Part shown: one piece after another, positions 1 through 12,685 of the stretch | How the letters are laid out: every line of letters starts with the position of its first letter | How positions within the stretch are numbered: position 1 is the stretch's first letter | NCBI RefSeq assembly: GCF_937616625.2 | Contig: NC_065574.1 | Coordinates: 186,001 to 250,000 of the forward strand | Length of the DNA stretch: 64,000 nt | Origin: Mercurialis annua | Lineage: Eukaryota; Streptophyta; Magnoliopsida; Malpighiales; Euphorbiaceae | Direction: 5' to 3' | Position numbers and translations under genes: made by a program | The notes under the pieces: generated by a model | Database searches by the model: none | Told to the model about the DNA's origin: nothing | The model's input: the letters and a program-made list of their open reading frames with translations, nothing else

Positions 1-860
1 TATTTATATTACTAACTAGACTTCCCCCATACTTTACGATTGAAACATGATTCTTTTGTCTAAACTTTAAGTTTAAATAATACTTTCTAATGGTTAATAA
101 TTTGATCACTAATAGTTTTAATATTAGTAATAATTCAAACTATATTTGTTTTTATAAAACTATTTTTTATTTTAATTTGGGCAATTAGCTATAACTTCAA
201 ATATGTATTTTTTAGATAATTAATCTCAGCCGCGCACCACGCTAACATCGACGTAGTTTATATCTATAATCTATACTCTATTTATGAAGTAGGACGTATT
301 TCCCATGGAGTTGACAAGTGACACCTGCATATGAAGACTCATGTTGTGCTTTAAAGGTTAAAAAAATATAATTATGCGTAGAGTTTCATTTGACATTAAC
401 ACCTCACTTAAATAGAAAAAATTCTTCATAAAATCATAATTAGTCATTTTTCTAATTATTTAAAATGTGAAAAATAACATTTCATTTTGTATATATATTA
501 GAATAAGATAGTTATCAAGTTATAATGATACCAAATGGAAATTTGTATTCTACATATTTAATTTATTGCATAGAAATTATTTGTATAGTTATCTTTTAAA
601 ACACCGTTATTTATTTAGAATGTCAATATTTATAAAATGCTATGAGTATTTTTGTATAATTAATTAAATTTATATTTTCATGTATAAAATTTTATAATTT
701 AAATATATAATAATATGTGCATAGTATGAGACCAAAGCTAGTATAAAATATTTTTAGGGATAATTGCAGAAAACCAAGCCTTAATTTGAAGTATAATCAC
801 AAGGTAAAGATCAAGCATGATTAGTTTGTAACATATCATTATTCACTAACAGCTCAAAAA
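1..860. other. AT-rich stretch, no gene seen
   Basis: I see no coding similarity on either strand. It is probably intron of the NUDT3 gene, whose next exon must lie to the left. Confidence 0.5.
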
Positions 861-1436
861 AGGGATAAGTTTCTTTAACCACCATGTAGTTTCAACTTTT
901 GACACAAAGGGTCCTCTAAAATTTTGACACCACAGAGTCCTGTGAAATAACTTTTTAGCAAAAAAGATCCAATTTCTGTAAAAAATGATACATCTTATAT
1001 TAAAATCAACTTCATTGATATAAATAAAATAAAATTTAGTCGCTCAACTTACTTTTAGTTTAAGTTAGTCCAAAAATAAATAAAAACATACAAAATACAT
1101 GAATAAATTATAATCATTATTTATTAAGAATTATTTTTATTTATTAAATTATTAAAAAAATACAATAATTTGTTAATGTATTTTTCATGTTTTTATTTAT
1201 ATTTAGACTAATTTGAGCTAAAACAAGTTGAGCGATTAGATTGTACTTTATTACATTAAGTAGGTCCTTTAACTGATTTTACTAATAAATTCTAGCTAAA
1301 AGTTCATTTAACAGGACATTTGTGATGTTAAAAATTTCACAATACCCTTTATAAGACCCCTCGTAATGTAAATTTTTTTACACGGCCCTTTGTGTCAAAA
1401 GTCGAAACCACATGGTAGTTAAATGAACTTATCCCT
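861..1436. mobile_element. MITE with about 55-bp inverted ends, inside a NUDT3 intron, with a second palindrome nested in it
   Basis: The left end (AGGGATAAGTT..., through ACACAAAGGG) and the inverted right end match over about 55 bp with few differences. There is no coding capacity. A second inverted pair at about 1037-1075 and 1205-1241 (both containing GCTCAACTT) suggests a smaller MITE inserted into the first. The element lies in the NUDT3 intron that follows exon 1508-1594. Confidence 0.65.
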
Positions 1437-1507
1437 AAAAGAAATGCAAGCTAGCCTACAACTGTGCGTATGTGTATCCGTAAATGATTCAACAAAGATA
1501 AGTTTAC

Positions 1508-4500
1508 CTGCACATAGAAGATTTCATCCACAACTTTTGCAGCCTTAATAAGAAAACATAATGCCTCCTTGTCTCCGTCAGATAGACCCGACAACTGCAG
1601 CAAAGAGAAAGAATAGAAATATCTAAAATTACAGGTATTTAAGTCACTCGCCAAAAAAAATGAATTTACAATGGAAACGATAATGGCAATGTATAATCAA
1701 TCAGGAAAGACATTCAGCAGCATGTTTTTAGAATGATAAAAAGTTTGAAATAGAACTAGTTGACAATTATTCTACTTCAGTAAAGACTTTCTTCAAGCAA
1801 TTGGCATAATTCTGATAACCATTAGCTGAATGAGCTGATGCATACAACTTACAAGAAAAGTAATACATGTGCATCCCATTTCAATTCATCAAATTATTAA
1901 GCTAATCATTAGTGTAAAAAAAGAAATGCGTAGAAAAACCATATGCATATAAGGAATATAGAATGCTCATGGCATAGATCAAGTCAGGTTTAGAAAATTC
2001 TTAACTATTACACGTTTCTTTAGTTTGGTTAAACCTTAACAGCTCCATTTCTTAAGGATATAATTAGATTGAGCATGTATGAGATAAGAAATGAGCAGCG
2101 TCTCTTATACCAACATACACAATTCTCCTCGTGCAAAACTCTCCAAATAGCATATTTAATTAAACTAGCCTGTTCAGCTGTTAAAAAAAATTATTTATTT
2201 ATTTTTTAGAAAAAGCAAACTATGATTTTTACTTATTTCATTCGACATGGCGATTCATAAAAAAACATTTGTTCATGATTTCATATGCTAATACTGTTTC
2301 AGAAATTACGCACCAGAATTTGCACCTAACAAACATGTTGATACAGAACATACTCACACCAGTTCATGTCGACATATTATTCAACAAGTTTTTCCAATGA
2401 AATATTTTCAAATCAAGAAATAATAGGTTCAACAACTAAACGGGCATGATATACCGGAATGCTAAAGATTATCTGAGTGAGATTTTAAGCTTTATAGTGA
2501 TAAGTAAATAAATATTATAGCAATAAATATATCAGAGAGATTAAAGTAAATTAAAGTCAGCAACCTCCTCACTAAGAGAAACAGGAGCATATCGATACAG
2601 CTGCTTCTGCAGTGTCAAGCTGCGTGCTGTGGTGTTTTCTTTATACCTTTGAATGTAAATAGAAAAAGGATTATGTCAGACTAACAACTCCATGTAGTGA
2701 GGTGCATAGCATTTACCTGCTATTTATCTTTGATAAAATATTAAGACCAGGTAAACTATTAAAACATATTTCCTTGCCAAAAAAATAAGAAGTAAAGTTT
2801 TGCTATGGCAGCCCAAGAACAGATCAATACAGAGAAGAGATTAAAAAAAGAGAATATTGTTCACCATCAACACATAAATTTGCATAAACAAGTAAAATTG
2901 ACATGCTGCTGTTTAACATCAACACATAATTTTGCATGAAGAAATATTGAAATATTCTATCTCTGATAAATGCTTTTAATCTAAAGGATGAAATCAAATA
3001 TCATCCAATAAAACAATAGTAATTGTTCCACGATCCACCCCTAAGATTTATTTAGGGAAGGAAAGTTAATTTCACACGGACAAGGCAAAAACCTGTAAGG
3101 TTACTAAAAGGTGTAAAGCAGACTTGACCGTGGTAATTACAGCTTAACATACCTTTGCTGAATTATGTCAAAGAGTTGACCATATTGCCCATTTACATCA
3201 TATGGGACATAGTCTGGATGTTCTTTAGTAAGTAAGCTTCTATATTCTTCAAAGGAGACATATTTTACAGCAGATACTTCTGTTTCCTAAAAATGAAGCA
3301 TAAAAATGCATTCAGGTTATTATACTTTATCAACAAGAAAGAATGCAACTGACAGAGAAGAAAAAGAATGAAATGTGGTAAACTTCATTTAAACAAGTAT
3401 TGCACATGAAAACCCAGCTCTTCCATTTAATCACAAGCACTCAAAATTAGCAAGTGGCACAGAATTATACCATCTCCATGTTAAAGATTACCAAGTTAAA
3501 TAGGGGAACCTCCAATACAAATGAATAATAAAAGGAACAAACTATTGAATCTGATGCCCTGTAGCAATTTGTTATAAACAAGAGTTGATACTAACTTAGC
3601 TTAGGAAAAAGCATGTTTGAGATCATATGTAGAATTAGATTTAAAATAAGAGGAAAATTCTTGCAGATTTAAGATGTGGCTCTACATGGTTAAGTTCAGG
3701 CCTAAATAATTCGTAGCAACTCTAGTGGCTTTACAATAGTGATGGTAAATTGCTCAGCACATTGTGCAACAACAAGAATTTACAACAAATAATGATATTT
3801 CCTTATGTAGTGGTGGAAAAAAGCATAAAAGCATCAAGTGCACAGACCCTTAAACTGTAGAAAGTAACAAAATTATCACAATCAATGTGGAATCTCTCAA
3901 ATTTATAGACTGTATCGTACCTATATTACCAATCATATTTATGTTTCCACCGGATATAATCATATACATATTAGCAAACTCACTTGAAGAGTGAAAGCTT
4001 CCAAAGGAATTGGATGTACAGTTGTTACGAGATACACATCATTGTACTCATTATTGATATAACTTCCGTCATTTATGATGCTGCGAAGACGTAGAGTTAG
4101 CAGCTAATTAGTGCTGGGCCAAAGGGAGTAGAAGTAAAGAAAATTACTTTACACACTAGACTGCAGAATTATATTGGCAGAAAGTTTGTATTAACAAAAG
4201 GAGCATATGGAAAAATGTTTTTGCAAGCCAATGGGTTTGGTTATTGATCACTAAAAGAAACAAAAAGCGCCAACAAAAGAAACATTTGCAAAATAAAGTC
4301 TAAAAATACAAGGTTGCTGCAATTCAACCTAAAAAGAATTGATACACTAACCACTCTTGAAGAAATACAAAAAGCAACTCAAATGCATCTTTTGGAAGGG
4401 CAATGCCTAGCTCTTCCTGAAGTTCCCTCCTGAATGTAAATCATTAACATACAAAAAATAAAATAGAAATAGAAATAGAAATATTAGTGCATAAGTTTGA

Positions 4501-4873
4501 TTCACTATTAACTAACCTAGCAGTTATAAGAGAAGAATCGGCAGCAGAAATATGACCAGCGCTGGATATATCCCACAGTCCAGCCCATGAATCCTTACCA
4601 TCAGCTCTCTTTTGAAGAAGCACTTCCTGTGTGCTCTCCGCATAAATCCACACGTGTACAGCCCGGTGATAGTCTCCATTTCTGTGTACCTCTGCCCTGA
4701 ACCACTCACAATCGGCCCCATCAATTGATTGTACGGAAACAAAAATAAATTGTCATTGTCATTGAAATAGTTGCGGACTCTTGCCTGGGCTTGGAAATTC
4801 CGGTTTTCTCTCCAGTTTTAGTGAGAACATCAAGCCATTCTTCCTCTATCATCATCGTTTTAGTCTCTGCCAT
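1508..4873 (-). CDS. NUDT3: Nudix hydrolase 3-like protein (Nudix + DPP III), 5' part, 7 exons, runs off left edge
   Basis: I read seven coding exons on the minus strand: 4785-4873, 4517-4696, 4352-4429, 3984-4080, 3153-3286, 2565-2646 and 1508-1594. The frame is open across every junction. The start ATG is at 4871-4873 (MAETKTMMIEEEWLDVLTK). The Nudix domain follows: WDISSAGHIS, then the Nudix-box half RRELQEELGI, with Asp instead of Glu at the first acidic position, as I recall for the plant homologue. The later exons (YVPYDVNGQYGQLFDIIQQR; DGDKEALCFLIKAAKVVDEI) match the linker and the start of the peptidase M49 (DPP III-like) part of Arabidopsis NUDT3, a family of about 770 residues that acts on IPP and peptides. 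The remaining M49 exons must lie beyond position 1. Intron 1 (4697-4784) appears to use a GC donor. Family identity is from remembered similarity. Confidence 0.85.
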
Positions 4874-4907
4874 TTCCTTCCTTTGCTTCGGTTAATAAAT
4901 TGCACAA

Positions 4908-6399
4908 AGTGCAAAAATGACCCTGATGTTTTACCCGTGTCTCCCATATGCCACTAATGTTTTTTTCGTCTCAAAAATGACCTTAACGTTTCCAAAAGAG
5001 AACACTTCAACCATTCCGTTAATATAAATTTATAACAGTGTTAACTCAATCTGATGTGGCAACAAAACATATAAATAATTTAATTTTTAATACAAATAAA
5101 TGCCACGTGGCCAACAATAAACAATTAAAAGTAAAAAATTAAATCTATCTCATCATCATCATCTTCTTCTTCTTCTTGTTCTTCTTGTTCATTTATCTCT
5201 TTATACCAAACTTAAACAAATATACACTGTTCAACTAACATCAATTTACAAAAATCATAAACCAACTGAACATGAATAAATATTATTTTGGTAATAAATT
5301 TCCACGAAAGCTAAATTATTTGTTAATTAATGAATGATTTCATAGGGAAAGCACCATTAACGCATAATTTTGGTAGCAGCCTGCTGGATTATGCAGAGAA
5401 GCCATTTCTTTACATGCAAAACTCCACTTTGCTTCTATACATCCACACTTATTCACTTTTCCTCATCTTTTTAAAGCATGTGACAAACTTAACTCCCATC
5501 TCTAATCCCAAATTATTCAAACCCATCTCATTAAATCTGGCTTTTACTTGAATATATACACAGCCACTGCACTGACCGACATGTACATGAAACTCGACCT
5601 TTTACAATATGCTATGAAGGTGTTCGACGAAATGCATGACCGAAACTTGATCTCTTTGCTACCATTTCTGGAATTTCTCAAAATGAGTATTGTATGGTAC
5701 CGTTTTTGGTGTTCAGAGAGATAGGGTTCTGTGGGTTTAGCCTTAATTCAGTTACTATAGTCAAAATGACATGATTTAAAAAAGAAAAAAATATATTTCT
5801 AACATCTTTGCTGCATTTAAGCAACCATGGCCTCTCAAAACTAACTAAACAGAACATAATATAACACTATAATTATTGGATTTCTACACTTTGTAAACAA
5901 ACATGTAAATTATGCCTCTGGGTCTTTAGTAGCAGAAAAAAATCGTATCCAATATAAATAACAACTATGAGCTTTTTCTTATGTTTGGAATTATGAATAA
6001 AAATGGTGAAAAAGAAAATGAAACAAACAGAGAATTGTTAGAAACAATGGAAAAGAGAATGATGAGAGGAGTGAAGATTTGATATTTGTTTGAGTTTGGT
6101 GTTGATAAAGAGAAGAAGAAAAGAAGAAGAAGAAGATGATGATGATGATGAGGTGGATTTAATTTTTTACTTTTAATTGTTTATTATTGGCCATATGGCA
6201 TTTATATATATTAAAATTAATTAATTTATATGTTTTGTTGCCACATTATATTGAGTTAACACTGTTATAAATTTATGTTGACAGAATGGTTAAAGTGCTC
6301 CCTTTTGGAAACGTTGAGGTCATTTTTGAGATGAAAAATACATTAGTGGCATATGTGAGACACTGACAAAACATTAGGGTCATTTTTGCATCTTTTCCC
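4908..6399. mobile_element. Long-TIR (Mutator-like, Pack-MULE-like) element carrying a PPR gene fragment
   Basis: Terminal inverted repeats of about 300 bp are visible: roughly 4910-5223 pairs with 6085-6395, both starting TGCAAAAATGACCCT on the outside and containing CATATGCCACTAATG. The element is flanked by the same 17-bp sequence GTTAATAAATTGCACAA at 4891-4907 and 6400-6416. That is longer than the 8-11 bp usual for Mutator, so the exact ends are uncertain. The interior holds no transposase but does hold a degraded PPR fragment. The element starts only 18 bp beyond that flank from the NUDT3 start codon region, so it occupies the NUDT3 promoter. Confidence 0.7.
5440..5765 (+). pseudogene. 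Captured PPR-protein gene fragment (frameshifted)
   Basis: Read in successive frames, the stretch gives PPR-type text: LKHVTNLTPISN, then after a frame change THLIKSGFYLNIYTATALTD and MYMKLDLLQYAMKVFDEMHD, then after another shift FATISGISQNE and VFREIGFCGFSLNSVTIV. These are typical of plant PLS-class PPR proteins (PPR units with VFDEM and LTDMY signatures). It lies between the inverted repeats of the 4908-6399 element and lacks start, stop and most of a PPR gene. It is unlike the intact PPR gene at 51.7-53.8 kb, so the source is elsewhere. Confidence 0.7.
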
Positions 6400-6419
6400 G
6401 TTAATAAATTGCACAATCT

Positions 6420-7486
6420 AGTTTGTGTCAGTCAACTACTCTAAATTTTACCATTTTATTTCATCTTATTCCTTTAATTTTTAATTTTTCTATTTAACAT
6501 CTTAATTTCTGATTTTATGCTATTTAACTCTCAAACCATTCCTACATAACACACGCTCTGACCTAAAAATATATATTTATGATTTGTTCTATTTGACCTT
6601 TAGATCATGTTATTTTGATCTATAACTACTTTTTTCGATTGAACATTTAATGTCTATTTTTTGTCACACAACGTAGTATTAGTTTTAAAAATATATATAT
6701 AAATGTGTTCCCCATATTCAAACTAAAAGACAATATTTTTTATATATTATTTGAAAATTCATTTAATATTATAAAAATAGAATAAATTTATAAACATTGT
6801 TAAAAAAACATATTATTTTTATCATAGTTAAAATATAAGTCAAATGCCCTGGATAAAATGATTTATCTATTTTACTAACAATTCTAATCATAAATGAATA
6901 TGGAGTAGAGGCAGAGGCGCTTCAATGAGAATGCGATAACACAGAGAAAGTGCATGGCGCGGGATGGTGCTTTCATTGGTTTTTGCAGGCTATCCATAAT
7001 CTTAAAACCTGGAGAATTTCAAAAGCACCACACCCTTTCATATTCTTAGGCAGGAGCCACATTTTCATTAGGGGGGAGGGGGGGTTAAATTATAGAAAAT
7101 AAAAAAAATTGGTTCCAATTTTAACAATTTTAGAGGGGGTCATGACACTTCCATGCCTCCCCCTATCTCCGTCATTGGATACCTTTAATTTATGATAGGC
7201 TCCATTCCAAGCTAGAATTAATTTTTTACAAAAACAGAAGTAAATATTTTAAAAATAAAAATAAATTTATAGTAAATTTAGGGTTAGATGGAGGTCAAGT
7301 TCAGGCTATCGAAAAACCACAGATAAATTAGAAGTTAAGTTCGGGATAAAAAAATCATATATGATTCTGCCACAGTTATTAAGGTCTGTTTGTTGATGAT
7401 AGTAGTAAGTTGCTATTGATAGCTAGTGGCTGATAACTAACAAATAATATTTGTTTGATGGGATATAATTAGTTATTGTTGTCGAT
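6420..7486. other. Intergenic, AT-rich, no gene seen
   Basis: No coding similarity was seen. Two G/C homopolymer-rich patches at about 7070-7170 look like old retroelement debris, but I cannot assign them. Confidence 0.4.
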
Positions 7487-8273
7487 ATGTTAAATATCCT
7501 TAAAGATATACTTGTGTGGAATCAAGATGACAAAGACTGGCTTTTGATTAATCTTTCAGGGAAGGAGAATTTTGGTATTATGGATGACTGGCAGTGCGTT
7601 TTTGGGGTGACAGTTTGGCGTAATAGTACGGTCCCGGGAAACAAGAATTCGTCGGTAAGCCAAGTGGTTTTAGACATTAACCGCCGATCAGTTGCTGGTA
7701 TTCAGCTCCAGAACAAAGAAATTGAAGTGAGTTGAAAGTGTCCGCCGGAGCATTGGGTTAAGATTAATACGGATGGTGCTTATATCTTAACTACAGGTAT
7801 AGCTAATTAAAGCGGGTGGGATCGTTAGAGATAATAACTTAGGGAGGTGGCTTGCGAGATTTTCAGCTACCTTGGGAGAGGGATCGGTGTTGGATGCTGA
7901 GTACAGGGGAGTTTTCCATGGCTTGCAGCTATGATGGGATCTGGGTCTGTCTAAAGTTATTCTTGAAGTGGACAGCAAGATAGTGGTGGAGAAGATTAAA
8001 GATGGCTCGGATGCAGCACATTTGTCAAATATTGTAGCCGCTATTCGGGCTTTAATTAGTAGAGAGTGGGAAGTCAAGGTGCGTCACGTATATAGGAAAG
8101 CGAATTTCGCTGCGGGTCAGCTGGCGTCTATCGGTGATGATTACCTTATTGGTTGCTCGATTCACGATTCTCCTCCTCCTAGCTTGGTTCCGTGGCTGTT
8201 GCATGATTTGCATGGAGTGTTATAATAGGACTATTAGTTCTTAGTTTGTTTTAGGCTTTGCCTAACAAAAAAA
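7487..8273 (+). pseudogene. LINE (non-LTR retrotransposon) 3' remnant with RNase H domain
   Basis: The protein text is that of the plant LINE-type RNase H domain (RVT_3). It reads PPEHWVKINTDGAY, then GGIVRDNNLGRWLA, EGSVLDAEYRGVFHGLQL, a stop codon, and WDLGLSKVILEVDSKIVVEK, ending VRHVYRKANFAAGQLAS. The conserved acidic positions D (NTDGA), E (DAEYRG) and D (EVDSK) can be seen. In-frame stops at about 7733 and 7933 and a frame change break the frame. A short A-run at about 8264-8272 marks the 3' end. The reverse transcriptase portion is absent, as expected for a 5'-truncated copy. Confidence 0.75.
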
Positions 8274-8699
8274 GATGACAATCATAATAAAGTTGAAATT
8301 TAATTCTAGTTTTATTAGTAGTCTGATGATCATAAAATGACTACAGTTTAGAAAGCTAAAACACTAATTAAAAAAAAAACAGACAGAATTTATAAAAGTT
8401 GAGACCGGCGCTAATATAAATTTTCCCTATACATAAAGCTCTCTGCAGTTGAGATATTTCAAATTCATTTTTGCAGTTATTGGAGTACGGCTGGTGTATA
8501 TAAATCCCAAAAATTAAGACATAATGAGAAACCAGCCACTACATAATGTACATAACACTCATATAGTATCACAAAGTTATCTACATGGTTGTGTGTGTTA
8601 TTTCAGAAAATGAAGAATCGTGATGAATTGACAGTTAGATAAAAATCAAATGTAGAAAATTGGAACTCTTTCTGTGACTGTTTCTGTAAAAAGATTGAT

Positions 8700-11600
8700 T
8701 CATGACTTCAGGTCTAGCAATTGGTTGACAACAGCTCTCATTGTTGGTCTATATTTTGGTTCCTTCTCGGTGCATTTCATTGCAATGAAAAGCATGCAGG
8801 TGACTTGTTCTGAAATATCCGACTCCACAGTTTCGTCCAATAGACTTGGATCAACAATACTGGTGATTTCTTGTGTTTCACTCCAAATAGATCTAACCCA
8901 TCTTACAATATCCATTTCCTCTGTAAATAGTTTATCTGAAGGCGTTTTTCGAGTTATTAACTCGAGCAAAACAACTCCGTAACTATAAACATCAGATTCC
9001 TTCCCCCTGCCTGCTGTATATGCATTTTCTGCCAATGCAAATATACACTTAATATTAGAAAGCTGAAAATGTATTATGAAGGAAAAATGAACCACAGTTT
9101 GTGTGGAAACTATGTTCCACGGAAACTTGTCAAGTGCTACCTTTTAGTTTCTATTTTTGGAAAGACTTCTGAAATTTTGAAACTTTTTATTTATAACTTA
9201 ATTTAGTGAAATATGTTGTTTCACCATTTTCATTTAGATTTTCTCAGTTTTCGCATAACATAGTGAAGAAATATTAATTACCTGGTGCAATATATCCAAT
9301 TGTGCCAGAAACTGAGACGGATGCTGCTGATGTGGATGAGTCAAGAAGCTTGGCAATACCGAAGTCTGAGATGTGAGGCTCCATTTCAGAGTCCAAAAGT
9401 ATATTTTGTGGCTTGATGTCTCGGTGCAACACAGAAGGGTCACAATCATAATGAAGATATGCCAATCCATGGGCAGTTCCAAGTGCTATATTATAGCGGA
9501 CGCTCCATTCCAACTTTTGTGGTGGACTCGTTGTATATAAAACATCATGAAGACTCCCATTTTCCATGTACTTGTATACAATTAATCCGTAATTCTTTTT
9601 AAACCAAAAGTCTTCCACCTTGACCAGATTTCGGTGCCTGATCTTCTCGATGGTTTGAATCTCTCTGACCATGCTTCGACTTCCATCTCTATGCCCTGCA
9701 AATTCAAGCTTCTTCACTGCAAACACATTGTCTGGGCCCAATACAGCCTTGAAAACAGTTCCATGACCTCCCTTCCCAATTATATATCTGTCATTTAGAT
9801 TCTCAGTGGCTGCCATTATCTGGCAGAATCGAGGCTCATCGTCCTCTTGAATAAGCCTACCCAGTTCCTCCTGACGTCCTTTCCTGCAAAATAGAAACAA
9901 ACAGGCCAATCCAAGAAGCAAGCAGAGACCTAAAGAGGATCCCAGGGCAATCATTGTGATTTCCACCCTACTAAGAGCTTTACCGCTGTTGGATTTATTG
10001 TCACATTTTCTAAAATAACTGATTCCGGTGCAATTTAAATCACCTGACACTGAACAATTGACACAAAGGCCAGGATTTCCCAAGAATGACGACGGGGATT
10101 TATTTAGCATTTCCATCAGTTTTTTGGATATTGGACCAGTAAAGAGGTTGTGAGAAATATTAACTTCCGACAGTGACTGCATTTCATCAAGAACTTCTAA
10201 ACTTCCTGTTAAATTGTTGCTAGAGATATCTAGACTAATCAGGTTGGTTAAACCTATAAGCTCCAGAGGAATGTGACCGAGCAGTCCGTTATCTCTGAGA
10301 CTCAAACCATATCGCAGATTCCTCAGTTCTCCAATGGAAGAGGGTATCTCTCCCACCATCTTGTTTCCACCCATTCGTAATAGGCTTAGCTTTTTCAGTT
10401 TCGACAGAAAAGCCGGAATGCTCCCAGTAAAATGATTCTCTTCTAAAATCAGAGTAGATAAACTCGTCCAGTTACTCAAACTTAACGGAATGGAACAGTT
10501 AAATGAATTGAAACCAGCATCAAATATGTCTAATTTCTTCCACGTTGATAGTTGAGGTGGAAAACAACCTTGCAGATGGTTATGTGCTAGAATCATTTCT
10601 GTGAGATTTACAAGATTACCAAGTTCTGGGGGTATAAAACCAGTAAGCTTATTCATTGAAAAGTCGATGGAAGTGAGATTGGTGCAGTTTCCCAGGCTTG
10701 ATGGAATTTTTCCAGTAACGTTATTATCAGTAATATTCATGTATGAAAGGCTTGGATTTGCTGGAAATTCTGGAAGAACCCCCGAGAGATTATTATGGCG
10801 AAGGATCAATCTCCAAATAGTCGGACAGTTCCCGACATCAGATGGTATGCTACCTTGGAAGTGGTTGTGGCCCAAATTCAGAACTCTTAAACGCTTTCTA
10901 AAACATAGCTGTGGGGGAATTTGACCAGTAAACTCATTATTCATTAGGTCTACTATCTCTAAGCTGCTGTTAACTCCTAAACCTTGAGGTATGTCTCCAA
11001 AGAACTTGTTGTCAAACAGTGTAATACTTTCCAAATTTTTGAGCAATGTCAACTCTAAAGGCAGTTCACCTGAAAGGTTGTTAAAGTACAAAAGGACATG
11101 TCTAAGACTTGGGATTTTCCAGATGCTAATTGGAATCTCACCAGTTAAGTTGTTGCGAAACAATTCAAGGTTCTGTAGTTCACTCAACATTCCCAATTCG
11201 CTGGGAATTTCTCCCTCGAGTTGGTTTCTATATAACTTCAACTCTATCAACGACTTGCATTTCCCAAGTTCGGAGGGAATTCTTCCGGACAAACGGTTTT
11301 CAGTAAGGTAAAGAAGCGAAAGCTTGCGTAGCAGACCGTAAGAAGAAGGAATAGTACCAGTTAACTGGTTGGCAACGATGGCTAACTCTTTTAAGCTACT
11401 ACAGTTGCCCAGTTCCGGCGGCAGAACCCCACTAAAGCCACTGAATGACAAATATAGATACTCCAATTTCTTGCAGTTGCCTGAACCATAATTGATATGA
11501 CCCGCAAGACTGTTATTGCTGACATCTAAAAGAAGAATATTAGCAAGATTATTGAGAGATTCGGGTAAAACCCCGAGGAGAGCATTATTATTCAACTTAA

Positions 11601-12234
11601 GCTCTGCTAGTTGACTGCAGTTCCCTATTGAATTAGGAATTACACCTACCAGCTCGTTATACTCTAACCATAAATACAATAGCTCACTCGAGTTTCCAGC
11701 ATTGCTAGGAATTGAACCACCGAAGGTGTTGTGATCCAAGAAAATAGTGTGTAAACGTGGAATTTGGAAGAGCCAGTCAGAAATTGCTCCACTCAACAAA
11801 TTAGTATGAAGACTGAGCATCCTCAGATTGTGCAGGTTTTGTAAGCTATAAGGTATGTCTCTAACAAAGAAATTTTGAGAAAGATCGAGTGTTTGAAGGA
11901 GAGAACAGTTACTGAGGTGAGAGGGAATGGCGCCAGAGAAACTATTATTGCTTAAATTAAGGGTTTTCAAATGGGTTAGGCGTGCAATTTGGGGCCCTAA
12001 TTGACCAGAAATTTGATAACCAGGAAGACTTAAAGAGGTGACGTGATGGGTGGTATTACTACAGTGAATGCCAAGCCATGAACAAGGGGTGGAATCAGAA
12101 GGATTCCAGCTAGAGGTTAGAGAAAGAGGGACAGATGTCCAGTGGGTGATGAGGGATAATAAAGCTAACCCGTCCGAACTCAAACCAGAAACATCAAGAA
12201 TCAAGAAACTAAGCACCAAAAAAACAGGATTCAT
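8700..12234 (-). CDS. PEPR: LRR receptor-like kinase, Pep-receptor (PEPR) type
   Basis: There are two exons: 9282-12234 and 8700-9028. They join as GTIGYIAP-E-NAYTAGRGKE in a phase-1 junction, giving about 1093 residues (PEPR1/PEPR2 are about 1100). The first ATG is at 12232-12234; codons upstream in frame contain no ATG. Order: signal peptide (MNPVFLVLSFLILDVSG), N-cap Cys pair (CSWLGIHC), about 26 LRRs, a transmembrane helix (MIALGSSLGLCLLLGLACLF), then a kinase with glycine loop GKGGHGTVF, Lys in FAVKKLEF, HRDIKPQNIL (RD type) and DFG. The kinase strongly recalls Arabidopsis PEPR1/2, plasma-membrane receptors for Pep danger peptides that signal with BAK1. Pep binding here is inferred. All key kinase residues are present, so it should be functional. 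Confidence 0.88.
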
Positions 12235-12399
12235 GCTTTCAATCAACAAAATAGTAATACGTAGTGAAGTTTGCACTTACTTTGCAAAATTTGAAAATAT
12301 TGGTGCTGGCCGGCTGTGGAGGAGGCGGGAGTTGTTTGTATTGGATTTGGACATCATCGCAAAGGAGTACTTATTATTTCCAAACAATTTCTTTTAGTA

Positions 12400-12685
12400 A
12401 TTCTTTTGATATACTATAATCTAATCAAATACATCATCCGCCTCAACTGCTTTGCCTTTCACGAGTTGCAACTTATTGACTCTTTTCATTCTTATTCAGT
12501 TGGGAAATTCCAGTAAATAAATGGCAAATATAGCACGTGCATTACATTGATATAAGAGTTCTAAATTATTGTTTTTCTCATATGAAGACTTTCCCAAAAA
12601 ATCATACGGAGCCAACTTTTAACGACACGTAATATATGATGTTTTTGATGACGATGACTCACCCTACTGAGTCGAAAATCAATAT
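12400..12685. other. Intergenic spacer between LRR kinase and MULE
   Basis: No coding or repeat structure was recognised. Confidence 0.4.

Noticed and set aside
10601..11311. Plus-strand frames over the LRR region
   Set aside because: Antisense shadows of the LRR repeats in the receptor kinase exon.
12235..12276. Upstream extension of the LRR kinase start
   Set aside because: The codon at 12274-12276 is GTG, not ATG; the first ATG is at 12232-12234 and gives a normal signal peptide.
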